Shown here piece after piece: positions 1 to 7,828 of a DNA stretch of 64,000 nucleotides. Location: positions 33,231 through 97,230 of the forward strand of contig CALLHY010000002.1 in assembly GCA_938009275.1 (NCBI GenBank). Direction: 5' to 3'. Both the position numbers and the translations under genes were made by a program. Positions within the stretch are counted from its first letter, which is position 1, and every line of letters begins with the position of its first letter. Below the pieces are notes generated by a model. The model saw only the letters and a program-made list of their open reading frames with translations, made no database searches and was not told where the DNA came from. Source of the DNA: an uncultured bacterium. GTDB taxonomy: Bacteria > Cloacimonadota > Cloacimonadia > Cloacimonadales > Cloacimonadaceae.

Positions 1-63
1 GCGGACAAGATGTTCTTCAAGGTTATAGCAGAAAAGATCATCCCCACAAAGGCATCAAAATGA
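1..63 (+). CDS. C-terminal end of an upstream gene (partial)
   Basis: The first 60 bases read as 20 open codons ending in TGA at 61-63, giving a tail with the residues KMFFKVIAEKIIP. The stop overlaps the ATG of the next gene in an ATGA arrangement, which is the usual sign of a translationally coupled operon neighbour. The piece is too short to assign a family. The reading frame is inferred from that overlap; a chance open frame of this length cannot be excluded. Confidence 0.5.
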   Translation, partial: ADKMFFKVIAEKIIPTKASK

Positions 64-1922
64 AAAGAATAGCAATAATACTCCTGTTGGCAGCCCTATC
101 TTTAGGGCTGTCGGCTAGGGGATTTACTCAATACTATTTTCAGTTCGAAGTGAAAGACAAAGCTGAGCTGAGAAACATAAGCAATATGATCTCCATAGAT
201 AACGTTAAGGGCAACTGGGTATTTGCCTATGCCAACGACGATGAATGGAAAGCCTTTCAAGAGCTGGGTTACAAAACCCGGCTCTTGCCGGCTCCCTCCA
301 GCCTGATCGAACCTGTTATGAGTCGCTCTGTTGGTCAGGCCAAGCTATGGGATAGCTATCCAACTTACGAAACCTATGTCTCTATGATGTACGCATTCGC
401 TTCCAGCTATCCAAACTTATGCCAGATAGTTGATGCCGGAACCACGGTTAATGGACGTCAGATTCTTTTTGCCAAAATATCCGATAATGTATCAACCCAC
501 GAAGCAGAACCGGAAGTGCTTTATACCAGCACTATGCATGGTGACGAGACGGTTAGCTACATATTAATGCTCCGCCTGATAGACACATTGCTCAGTAGCT
601 ATGGAAGCAATCCCAGAATTACCAATATTGTTAACAGCATGGAACTGTGGATTAGCCCCAATACTAATCCCGATGGCACTTATTACGGTGGTAATTCCTC
701 GGTAAGTGGTGCCCGACGCGCTAATGCCAACGGCTATGACCTGAACCGTAACTATCCTGATCCCAGTGGTAATCAATACTCAGGCGCTCCTCGCCAAATT
801 GAAACCACACACATGATAAACCTTGCCAACAGCAAGCACTTTGTGTTTGGGGCAAACTTCCATGGTGGGGCAGAGGTGGTGAACTATCCTTGGGATTTAA
901 CCTACACTCTGCACCCAGACGATGCCTGGTATCAAACCAGCAGTTTCGCCTATGCCAATAGCGCGAAAGCCAACGGCCCCAGCGGCTATTTTACTGGAAT
1001 CGACGCCAGTGGTATCACCAATGGTGCTGTGTGGTATCTGGTGGATGGCGGAAGACAAGATTGGATGAACTATACTGTAGGTTGCCGGGAAGTAACTATC
1101 GAAGTTAGTAACACAAAACTACCCGCAGCCTCAACCCTCCCAAACTACTGGAACTACAATTATGATGCCATGCTTAGCCATCTGGAGCAATCGCTATACG
1201 GCGTTCACGGCATTGTAACTGATTACAACGGTAACCCCCTGAGTGCTACTATTAGTGTTGCCCAGATTACCGGAGATTACACCAATATTACCACAGACCC
1301 AGCTCACGGCGATTTCTATCGCTATCTGAATCCCGGCACTTACACCTTCACCATTTCCGCTTCAGGATTTCCCGATAAGGTGATAAACAACGTGGTAGTT
1401 AATGCCAATAGCAAAACTACGCTAAATGTAGTGATGGGTGAAGCCCCCCATTCGCAAAGCATCAGCCTGCAACCTGGCTGGAACCTGATGAGCTTCAATA
1501 TTGATCTGGGCGCGAATACGTTTAACAGCGTTTTTGATGCCAATTTACGACAGATTAAGGACAATCGACAAACTTACTCTCCGCAAATGGCATCCCACTT
1601 CAATACCCTGCCTGCTCTAAGCACGGCAAAGGGCTATTGGGTAAATAACAACAGCTCTTCCACCCTGAATATAACAGGTCAATTGCTAAATAGTGGCAGC
1701 AATCCACAGTCACTGAATGCCGGATGGAACCTGGTGGCTTATCTACCCGATACTGCCATGTCTGTCAGCTCTGCCTTTAGCAGCATCTCTTCGCAACTGC
1801 AGGAAGTGAGAGACATCAATTCATCCTGGATAGCCGGTAGCGGCGGAAGCCTAAGCCAGCTTAGCCCCGGCAAAGCGTATTGGGTAAAAGTATCTACCCC
1901 TTGCACTTTGTTATATCCATAA
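60..1922 (+). CDS. secreted M14-family zinc carboxypeptidase
   Basis: A 620-residue exported peptidase. Residues 1-19 form a signal peptide. Residues about 95-375 are the M14 catalytic domain: zinc ligands H160 and E163 lie in HGDE, the substrate-binding run ARRANANGYDLNRNYPD is at about 218-234, the third zinc ligand is H268 in NFHGG, and the catalytic Glu is probably E348 in VTIEVS. Residues about 382-460 match a carboxypeptidase regulatory-like beta-sandwich, as in carboxypeptidase D-type enzymes. The rest (about 465-620) is two copies of a module with GWNL at 473-476 and 555-558, each ending near a YWV. It probably trims surface or extracellular peptides. It overlaps the preceding gene by four bases and so is likely the end of an operon. 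No Lys-rich sorting tail is seen. Confidence 0.9.
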   Translation: MKRIAIILLLAALSLGLSARGFTQYYFQFEVKDKAELRNISNMISIDNVKGNWVFAYANDDEWKAFQELGYKTRLLPAPSSLIEPVMSRSVGQAKLWDSYPTYETYVSMMYAFASSYPNLCQIVDAGTTVNGRQILFAKISDNVSTHEAEPEVLYTSTMHGDETVSYILMLRLIDTLLSSYGSNPRITNIVNSMELWISPNTNPDGTYYGGNSSVSGARRANANGYDLNRNYPDPSGNQYSGAPRQIETTHMINLANSKHFVFGANFHGGAEVVNYPWDLTYTLHPDDAWYQTSSFAYANSAKANGPSGYFTGIDASGITNGAVWYLVDGGRQDWMNYTVGCREVTIEVSNTKLPAASTLPNYWNYNYDAMLSHLEQSLYGVHGIVTDYNGNPLSATISVAQITGDYTNITTDPAHGDFYRYLNPGTYTFTISASGFPDKVINNVVVNANSKTTLNVVMGEAPHSQSISLQPGWNLMSFNIDLGANTFNSVFDANLRQIKDNRQTYSPQMASHFNTLPALSTAKGYWVNNNSSSTLNITGQLLNSGSNPQSLNAGWNLVAYLPDTAMSVSSAFSSISSQLQEVRDINSSWIAGSGGSLSQLSPGKAYWVKVSTPCTLLYP

Positions 1923-1947
1923 GTAATAATACCACTTACATACTACA

Positions 1948-1970
1948 AAGGGCGGGATAATCCCGCCCTT
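1948..1970. terminator. GC-rich hairpin between convergent genes
   Basis: A perfect 10-bp stem (AAGGGCGGGA / TCCCGCCCTT) with a TAA loop lies 25 bases after the peptidase stop and before the convergent MFS gene. There is only a weak T-run on either side, so it may stop transcription in both directions with low efficiency or protect the 3' end. Confidence 0.55.
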
Positions 1971-2103
1971 AATCATAGCCGGGCAACAGACTAAGTAGCT
2001 CCTGCAAAAGTGAAGCAGAGAAGTTTACAGCTATGTTGAAGCAAATCGATGATATGGAGACTCAGTAAAACAAGCAAAGTGTTAATACCTTGCTTATTCT
2101 TTG

Positions 2104-3342
2104 CTACTTCAGCCGCTTAAAGTCCCGGTGGCTAATAATGGCAGCCCAGGCTAGGAAGCCTGCTGCCACGATGAACACTGCGGTTATGTTGAACACCTTT
2201 AGCAGTGTATAGCCGAGTATGGGTGCAATAAGGCCACGGATACCAGTCATGGTAACGTGCACGCTTTGATACATGCTGGCATCCTCTTTGCCCGCGAAGT
2301 AAATAGAGCTCATATTCCAGCTTACATTTACTGCGGTCATGGCTATGCCGAAGATGAAGTATGCCACAAAGACGATAACAACAGGTATTATGCCTGTTCC
2401 TGCCCAAAGTGATGACACCACAAACATCAGCGGAAACACCATTAGCAGCGCAAAACTGCGGCTGATGAACTTGAAAGGATGGGTTTTATCGTGCATTTTG
2501 CCAATTACCGGCGAAAGCAGCAACAGCCCTATCTGCGAGATTACGCCTTTGGCAAGGAAGTTATTAGTATAGCTTAGGTTTAGCTTGTCCACCAGGTATA
2601 TCGGGATAATAGGCTGCATCATGATAAAGCCCATGCCATAGATGGAAAAACTGCGCTCAAAAGCGGCAAAAGGCTTGTTGTCTTTCAGCAATTGCAGGGT
2701 GCGCCGAATGGGCTCACTAACCTGCTTAAAGAAAGGAACTGGTGGCTCTTTGCATGTAACCAGCGGATATTGAATGCGAATGAATGACAGCACCGCACAG
2801 CTTATAAAGCCACATAAGCCGGTGCCAACCAGTATCCAGCGGAAGCTATTTTCATTTATATCCAGCAGTCTGCCCGCCATAAAGGTAACGGCAATGGACA
2901 CAATCATCCCCAAACTGATGGTGTAGCCAAATACCTTTGCCCTGCGACTGGAATCTATATTCTTTTGGTAAATGCTGTTCTGTGCGGGAATAAGCAGTGA
3001 ATTGGCAGAGAACACCAAGCCCAATAGCACCATATATTCATTCATGCTAACCAGCCAGATGGCATATACCATGCTAAGCCGACCCACCACACCGGCTATT
3101 AGGAACCAGCGCGATTTGTGACATGATTTTTCGAATATCCTGCCCCACCAGATGGAGAGAAAATTTGAGATTGGCCAAATCATGGTCATTGCCATTAGCT
3201 GCCAATCCTGGGCGTGAAGAGCCTTACGCGCGATTATGTCTTGCGTTTGATTCAGGCTTTGCACCACACCATTGAACATTGCTGCGATTAATAGCAGATA
3301 GGTGCTGTGCTTTTCACTGGGGCTAAGATTTTTAAGACGCAC
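2104..3342 (-). CDS. MFS transporter
   Basis: A polytopic inner-membrane protein of about 412 residues with the twelve-helix pattern of the major facilitator superfamily, including a basic cytoplasmic loop after helix 2 (about WWGRIFEK) and a second-half loop GKMHDKTHPFKF typical of the helix 8-9 turn. The open frame extends to a TTG at 3366, but the GTG at 3342 is preferred because GGAGAG lies five bases upstream of it. Substrate unknown; nothing nearby suggests one. It converges on the secreted peptidase gene and its upstream side faces the repeat-rich gap. Confidence 0.8.
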   Translation of the reverse strand: MRLKNLSPSEKHSTYLLLIAAMFNGVVQSLNQTQDIIARKALHAQDWQLMAMTMIWPISNFLSIWWGRIFEKSCHKSRWFLIAGVVGRLSMVYAIWLVSMNEYMVLLGLVFSANSLLIPAQNSIYQKNIDSSRRAKVFGYTISLGMIVSIAVTFMAGRLLDINENSFRWILVGTGLCGFISCAVLSFIRIQYPLVTCKEPPVPFFKQVSEPIRRTLQLLKDNKPFAAFERSFSIYGMGFIMMQPIIPIYLVDKLNLSYTNNFLAKGVISQIGLLLLSPVIGKMHDKTHPFKFISRSFALLMVFPLMFVVSSLWAGTGIIPVVIVFVAYFIFGIAMTAVNVSWNMSSIYFAGKEDASMYQSVHVTMTGIRGLIAPILGYTLLKVFNITAVFIVAAGFLAWAAIISHRDFKRLK

Positions 3343-3429
3343 TGTTACTCTCCATAATTTTGCCAAGCTTCCAGCAGGCTATTTCCTGTCAATAGGCAAA
3401 TGCTGTGGCTCGGTTAACGTGACTCGTGT

Positions 3430-3497
3430 AACCTTTAACCTTTAATGCCTTAATGCCTTAATGCCTTAACGCCTTAACGTTTTAACTTCTAACGTTT
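3430..3497. repeat. short tandem array, 7-8 bp units
   Basis: Consecutive units read aaccttt (x2), aatgcctt (x3), aacgcctt, aacgtttt, aacttct, aacgttt. The first bases of each unit (aa) keep phase while the rest drifts, so this looks like an array expanded by slippage and then mutated. No coding frame is supported across it. Confidence 0.8.
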
Positions 3498-3539
3498 AAC
3501 GTGTTTTCTTCCTTACTCCACAGCGTTAATCATGCGTTT

Positions 3540-3588
3540 ATCCCCCCTTAATCAAGCGTTAATAGTTAACGCTTGATTAAGGGGGGAT
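3540..3588. repeat. perfect palindrome, 23-bp arms, 3-base loop
   Basis: Arms 3540-3562 and 3566-3588 are exact reverse complements around the loop TAG, with six C at one end and six G at the other. It would form a very stable cruciform or RNA hairpin. It lies about 200 bp upstream of the MFS gene and 1 kb before trmFO, with no T-run at the end, so a simple terminator role is not obvious. Confidence 0.9.
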
Positions 3589-3800
3589 TAAGATGTGATA
3601 TACATTCACAAGCATGGGAGAATAAGGGGAATTGTGGCATTATTCAGGGCATGACTGGGCATGGCAGGGGGCGTTTGGGACGTTATTACAACGCAATTGC
3701 AAAACAACCTAACAGCTACCGAAAGCATTTACATTAGGCCTTAGATTAATGCTTCAGTTATTTGTGAAGAAACTGGTTGTAACAGGTCTTTCAATGGTCT

Positions 3801-3894
3801 AGCCCCCATAGGGCGTAATAATATAGCGACGGGTTCGAAGCGTAGCGCAGACCCTCGAAACGTGCACCACATAAATAAGCCCCATAGGGCGACA
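3801..3894 (-). repeat. dispersed intergenic repeat, copy 1 (minus orientation)
   Basis: Read on the minus strand this copy starts with TGTCGCCCTATGGGGCT, contains CGAGGGTCT and ends with CGAACCCGTCGCTAT followed by GCCCTATGGGGGCT. The same ordered blocks occur in the opposite orientation at 3988-4093. Short open frames cross both copies but differ by insertions and have no ribosome-binding site, so these are taken as non-coding. Confidence 0.75.
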
Positions 3895-3987
3895 CAATTG
3901 TACATTGCTCTCATATATTCTATCATGCGGTTTTGGTCTTGTTATTGTTTATGGTGCATCATATTATTAAGAGTAGGTTTGTGCGTA

Positions 3988-4093
3988 TGTCGCCCTTAGG
4001 GGCTCTTCTGTATTCTGTTACGATACGAGGGTCTCCGCATTGCTTTTCGCAATGCTGCGAACCCGTCGCTATGCTATTTCGCCCTTCCGGGCT
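3988..4093 (+). repeat. dispersed intergenic repeat, copy 2 (plus orientation)
   Basis: Same blocks as copy 1 in the same order: TGTCGCCCTTAGGGGCT, CGAGGGTCT, then the 15-base core CGAACCCGTCGCTAT (4058-4072), and GCCCTTCCGGGCT at the end. Between the blocks it has a 7-bp hairpin GCATTGC/GCAATGC (4037-4055) where copy 1 has a shorter GCG/CGC hairpin. So the two copies keep a stem at this place with different sequence. Confidence 0.75.
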
Positions 4094-4100
4094 TGGAAGT

Positions 4101-4204
4101 AACAAAGTGATATAGTGATATAGTGATGAAGTAATGTAGTAATGAAGTAATGAAGTAATGAAGTAATGAAGTAATGAAGTAATGAAGTAATGAAGTAATG
4201 AAGT
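4101..4204. repeat. 8-bp tandem array, 13 units
   Basis: Eight exact copies of aatgaagt fill 4141-4204, preceded by five variant units (aacaaagt, gatatagt x2, gatgaagt, aatgtagt) in the same phase. The left side is diverged and the right side is uniform, as expected for an array that is growing at one end. The unit length is not a multiple of three, so it cannot be a conserved peptide repeat. Confidence 0.9.
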
Positions 4205-4257
4205 GACGGCGTAAGAGACGAGTAGGTACCAGTTTGCAGAAGATCTGGCTGTGGTGA

Positions 4258-4358
4258 ACACGTCATCCTGACGTGTATGGTAGAAGCTTCATCCTGAAGC
4301 TTTATTTATTCAAACGACAAGATGTCGTTTGGACTTTGAAACGTCTGTAAGACGTTTC
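4258..4358. repeat. four consecutive hairpins with unrelated stems and 3-base loops
   Basis: Perfect stems: 4258-4265/4269-4276 (ACACGTCA, loop TCC), 4284-4291/4295-4302 (AAGCTTCA, loop TCC), 4311-4319/4323-4331 (CAAACGACA, loop AGA), 4338-4346/4350-4358 (GAAACGTCT, loop GTA). Stem sequences differ, yet length (8-9 bp), loop length (3) and spacing (about 27 bases) are constant. There is no open frame or T-run to explain them. Confidence 0.85.
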
Positions 4359-4383
4359 CAACCTCCAGACTCAGCTTCACGAA

Positions 4384-4460
4384 ACCTCACGACCTCACGA
4401 CCTCTCGACCTCTCGACTTCCAGCCCAGCCTGTGTTCCACTCATCCACTCATCCACTCTT
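4384..4460. repeat. two more short arrays with 8-bp units
   Basis: acctcacg x2 and acctctcg x2 fill 4384-4415, followed by acttccag. A second array, ccactcat x2 then ccactctt, is at 4437-4460. Unit length is again 8 bp although the sequence is unrelated to the arrays at 3430 and 4101. Confidence 0.75.
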
Positions 4461-4594
4461 CCATGTTTTCGTAGCTATGGAAAGCTGCGTAACGCCAGCA
4501 CCCCCAAACATGTGGTTAATCAAACCCATCGTTCCAGGTTATCCCATACATTTGCCTTGACTCCCCTTGCCAGTCCGTAACTGTGGTGCTCAGT

Positions 4595-5905
4595 ATGGAA
4601 AGAAAGATAACTATTATTGGCGGAGGATTGGCAGGGTGCGAGGCTGCTTTGTATCTGGCAAAGGTTGGGTGGGAAGTGCGCTTATATGAAATGAGACCCC
4701 AGAAAAACACACCTGCTCACGAAACGCCTTATCTGGCAGAATTGGTGTGCAGCAATTCGTTAAAGTCCACCCGCACCGACACCGCATCGGGCTTGCTGAA
4801 AGCCGAGATTAACGCTTTGGGCGGTAACCTGCTACACATAGCAGAAAGCTGTAGCGTGGCAGCAGGGCATGCATTGGCGGTTGACCGCGAGTTATTTGCC
4901 AGGAAAGTGGAAGCTGCCATAGCGGACTATGATAACATAAAAGTAATCCGCCAGGAGCTATCTGACATACCGGATGGGCTGGTGATACTGGCAACCGGGC
5001 CTTTAACCTCAGATGCCATGATGAGTAGCCTTAGCAACAGCCTGGGCGAAGAGCACCTGTATTTCTTCGATGCCATTGCCCCCATTGTTAGCACCGACAG
5101 CATAGACTTTGGCAAGATATACAAGAAAGACCGTTATGACAAGGGTGATGCGGATTATCTGAACTGCGCTTTTAACAAAGACGAATACTACCATTTTGTG
5201 GATGCGCTGTTGCAAGGCGAAAAGCATGAGGCACATGAATTTGAAAATGAGTTCTTTAGCGGGCTGAAATTCAGCTTTTATGAAAACTGCATGCCGATTG
5301 AAGAGATTGCCCGACGGGGAAGGGACTCGCTGCGGCATGGAGTTATGAAACCTATGGGGCTGGAAACACCGGATGGCAAGAAGCCTTTTGCCGTGCTACA
5401 GCTACGGGCAGAGAATGCGGACTGCACCGCTTATAACCTGGTGGGCTGCCAAACTATGCTGCGCTACGGAGCGCAAAAGGATATCTTCAGGCTTTTGCCC
5501 GGTTTGGAGCAGGCAGAATTCTTGCGCTATGGCTCAATTCACAGAAATGCATATTTGAATGCTCCTGCGGTGCTGAATGCCGATTTTAGCCTGAAAGCCA
5601 TGCCCAATGCCTATCTGGCGGGTCAGTTATCCGGAGTGGAAGGTTATGTGGAATGCATTGGCAGCGGGCTGTTAGTGGCTAAGTGCCTTACAGAAGGCTT
5701 AGAGCTGTTGCCCCCTGAGACCATTTTGGGACAGCTTTGGCGGCACCTATGCTTTGCGAAAGACCATAAGTTTCAGCCTATGAACGCAAACTTTGGCATA
5801 TTGCCACGCCTGGAAGACGAGCCACGCGACAAGAAACTAAAGAAACTGATGTATTCGGAAAGAGCCTTGCAGGTGCTGTCTGAATTCATAGATAAAAGTA
5901 AATAG
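4595..5905 (+). CDS. trmFO: TrmFO, folate-dependent tRNA (uracil-54-C5)-methyltransferase
   Basis: The enzyme makes ribothymidine at position 54 in the T-loop of tRNAs, using methylenetetrahydrofolate and FAD. The product is 436 residues, normal for the family. The N-terminus carries the FAD Rossmann motif GGGLAGCEAA, followed by YEMRPQ, TPAH and LVCSNSLKS, which are family hallmarks. Near the C-terminus is AGQLSGVEGYVECIGSG. The frame opens with GTG at 4583, but ATG at 4595 is chosen because it places the Rossmann strand where homologues start; no good Shine-Dalgarno sequence is seen for either. It is followed nine bases later by the DUF3795 gene and is preceded by the repeat-rich gap. Confidence 0.95.
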   Translation: MERKITIIGGGLAGCEAALYLAKVGWEVRLYEMRPQKNTPAHETPYLAELVCSNSLKSTRTDTASGLLKAEINALGGNLLHIAESCSVAAGHALAVDRELFARKVEAAIADYDNIKVIRQELSDIPDGLVILATGPLTSDAMMSSLSNSLGEEHLYFFDAIAPIVSTDSIDFGKIYKKDRYDKGDADYLNCAFNKDEYYHFVDALLQGEKHEAHEFENEFFSGLKFSFYENCMPIEEIARRGRDSLRHGVMKPMGLETPDGKKPFAVLQLRAENADCTAYNLVGCQTMLRYGAQKDIFRLLPGLEQAEFLRYGSIHRNAYLNAPAVLNADFSLKAMPNAYLAGQLSGVEGYVECIGSGLLVAKCLTEGLELLPPETILGQLWRHLCFAKDHKFQPMNANFGILPRLEDEPRDKKLKKLMYSERALQVLSEFIDKSK

Positions 5906-5913
5906 AGGTTGTT

Positions 5914-6249
5914 ATGAGTAAGCTGTTATCTGCCTGTGGGCTGGATTGCCCAAATTGTGAGTGCTATGAAGCACATCAAACCAACGATGAGAAAAGAAAG
6001 GAAGATATCGCCATCCGGTGGAGCAAAAACTATAATGCCGAGCTAAGTGCTGCCGATATCGCCTGTGATGGCTGTATGAGCGATGGCGATCACTTTAGCT
6101 GGTGTAACAATTGCCCCATTCGTGCCTGTGTGGTGGGTAAAGGATATATGAGCTGTGCGGAGTGCGACAGCTTCCCCTGTGAAACAAATGCCTTTTTGTA
6201 TAAAGCGGTTCCGGCAGCCAAAGAGACTATAGAGAAGCTGCGTAGTTAA
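5914..6249 (+). CDS. small Cys-rich DUF3795-type protein
   Basis: A 111-residue cytoplasmic protein with paired cysteines: ACGLDCPNCECY at the N-terminus, CDGC near residue 50, CNNCPIRAC and CAECDSFPC further on. This spacing matches the DUF3795 family, thought to bind zinc or another metal; the function of the family is unknown. GAGG lies seven bases upstream of the ATG. It probably shares a transcript with trmFO. It converges on the thiS gene with only seven bases between stop codons. Confidence 0.8.
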   Translation: MSKLLSACGLDCPNCECYEAHQTNDEKRKEDIAIRWSKNYNAELSAADIACDGCMSDGDHFSWCNNCPIRACVVGKGYMSCAECDSFPCETNAFLYKAVPAAKETIEKLRS

Positions 6250-6256
6250 AAAAAGT

Positions 6257-6466
6257 TTAACCACCGCTGATGAGGTGAATCACCTTCAAATCGGCATTCT
6301 GAGGAATGGGAGTGCTGTCGTAATTGTCTTTTTTAATTAATTCGCCATTTAGCTTTATCACCAGCATCTTAAAGGTGTAGTTCATCATGGTTAGCGCATC
6401 GCGGACAACCATGCCTTCACGCCAGGGGAGCTTAGTTTCATTTACATAAAAAACAGGTGTATTCAC
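6257..6466 (-). CDS. thiS: ThiS-like sulfur carrier protein
   Basis: A 69-residue ubiquitin-fold protein ending in ISGG. The C-terminal Gly-Gly is what a ThiF-type enzyme adenylates before sulfur is loaded as a thiocarboxylate. It starts with GTG, and its start overlaps the thiF stop (GTGA); AGAGG sits seven bases upstream. The pairing with a short ThiF points to thiamine thiazole synthesis. The neighbouring mobB-like gene means a molybdopterin (MoaD) role, or another sulfur-transfer role, should be kept open. It is the last gene of the bamA-led operon. Confidence 0.8.
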   Translation of the reverse strand: MNTPVFYVNETKLPWREGMVVRDALTMMNYTFKMLVIKLNGELIKKDNYDSTPIPQNADLKVIHLISGG

Positions 6467-7077
6467 GATAAACCTCTTGTAGCTAAAAGTTCCAGGGCAA
6501 GATCGGCTTGCATATTTGCCACTATTGCCACCCTGGGTGCTATTGGGCTTACTCCCTCTTGCAGGCTGCTTTGCATATCTCCCACAATGTACAGATTGTC
6601 GTAAGAGTGTATGCCAATAATGTCGCTATTGCCAAAGCCAGCAATGCCTGAGGCAGCAATGACAGGCTTATGGGGTTGTAGCTGTAGCCAGGTGGCAATC
6701 AGCATTTCCTTTTGGGATGCTTCGTCAAATGCCTCAATCATGATGTGGCAATCGCCGAAAACGCTATTTACATTCTCCGGACATATCTTTAGCTCGTGCA
6801 TTTGCAGGGTAATGAAGGGATTGAAGCTGATTATGTTAGCTTGCAAGGCTATCACCTTGGCTTGTCCAACTTGCTGCAGGCTATACTGCTGACGATTTAG
6901 ATTCTCCAGGCTAACAGTGTCAAAATCGGCTATCACCAGTTTGCCTATGCCTGCTCTGGCAAGGGCAATGGCGATGTTTGAGCCAAGCCCGCCTGCTCCG
7001 GCAATGCCCACAGTGGCTTGCTGCCAGATGGGAAAGGCGATGGGGTGGCGCTTTGTGAAGTATTCTTCTTTGGTCAT
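6463..7077 (-). CDS. thiF: ThiF-family adenylyltransferase (short form)
   Basis: An E1-like enzyme of 204 residues that activates the C-terminal glycine of a sulfur carrier. The nucleotide-binding motif GAGGLGSN is at about residue 26-33, followed by DFDTVSLENLNRQQY, which carries the conserved Asp, Asn and Arg of the ATP site. It lacks the paired CxxC zinc ligands of MoeB and E. coli ThiF; only two cysteines are present. That fits the short ThiF subgroup. It overlaps thiS by four bases and follows mobB with a one-base gap. Confidence 0.85.
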   Translation of the reverse strand: MTKEEYFTKRHPIAFPIWQQATVGIAGAGGLGSNIAIALARAGIGKLVIADFDTVSLENLNRQQYSLQQVGQAKVIALQANIISFNPFITLQMHELKICPENVNSVFGDCHIMIEAFDEASQKEMLIATWLQLQPHKPVIAASGIAGFGNSDIIGIHSYDNLYIVGDMQSSLQEGVSPIAPRVAIVANMQADLALELLATRGLS

Positions 7078-7078
7078 A

Positions 7079-7828
7079 TCAGCGCTTTACTTTTATCTCT
7101 ATCTCGCCAGCGGGATCTATGTTTTTCAGGTTATCTACCAGAGATAGCACCACATCCCCGATAATCTTTTGCACAAAAGGCACGATAACTACTTCTCGCC
7201 CGTTTACCTTTAGCTGCATTTGTGGATTGGCGTCCAGCACGCAGTCACTCCGCTTTGCCCTGCCCTGAACGATATTGGCAGCCATTTCATAACAGCCCAT
7301 ACCGCATTCTGAGCAACACTCCGGGTCGCTTAGCGGTAAGATGGGAAAGCTATTGTCTATAACGCTCTGAATAAGCTCGAGAGTGCTTTTCTGTAAGCAA
7401 TATACAGGCAAACCGGCGTAGGACTCTATAGAGCCTGCAATGAGGCCAGATATGCCAAAGCAGGTTTCGTCTATCAATTCGTCCAGTTGCCCTGTAGTTT
7501 CTGCGCATACCAGCTTGGGCACTGGCGCGTCTTTCATACCTTCTATAATCAGGTAATCTGCCTTTATGTAATGAAGCATATCCTTTAAGCTAAGGCTGTG
7601 GGGGAATATCAGCGCGGAATCGTGCAGCCCTTTGGCAAATACCGCACTTGCCCCTGCATCCATGTGCAGAGCAGTGTTTTTGCCCGGGGTGTCGGCACGG
7701 TATTTCTCGCTGTGGATGTCTTTTATCGATACCACACTATGCCCACGGGCTTTTAGCTCACGGATGATAGTGGTAACCAGAGTGGTTTTACCTGTGTGAT
7801 GATAACCTATTACTGCTATTGCCTTCAT
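7079..7828 (-). CDS. MobB-like P-loop GTPase with C-terminal Cys cluster
   Basis: A 249-residue protein. Residues 1-150 resemble MobB, the GTP-binding helper of molybdopterin guanine dinucleotide synthesis: Walker A GYHHTGKTT (8-16), and LIIEGMKD at about 94-100. After the MobB part comes a cysteine group, C171, C172, C175, C179 and C196 (CCSECGMGCYEMA ... DC), which could hold an iron-sulfur cluster, and a C-terminal tail of about 45 residues. The gene overlaps ispF by four bases. No other molybdopterin gene is seen in the window, so the role in cofactor synthesis is an inference from the domain alone. Confidence 0.75.
   Translation of the reverse strand: MKAIAVIGYHHTGKTTLVTTIIRELKARGHSVVSIKDIHSEKYRADTPGKNTALHMDAGASAVFAKGLHDSALIFPHSLSLKDMLHYIKADYLIIEGMKDAPVPKLVCAETTGQLDELIDETCFGISGLIAGSIESYAGLPVYCLQKSTLELIQSVIDNSFPILPLSDPECCSECGMGCYEMAANIVQGRAKRSDCVLDANPQMQLKVNGREVVIVPFVQKIIGDVVLSLVDNLKNIDPAGEIEIKVKR

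Noticed and set aside
4101..4204. CRISPR array candidate
   Set aside because: Unit is 8 bp with no spacers, and no cas gene is in the window.
3741..4266. Several short open frames in the repeat-rich gap (60-100 codons)
   Set aside because: They run through tandem repeats and palindromes, have no ribosome-binding sites, and overlap each other on both strands.
6463..7077. MoeB rather than ThiF
   Set aside because: The paired CxxC zinc ligands expected of MoeB are missing and the length is that of short ThiF proteins.
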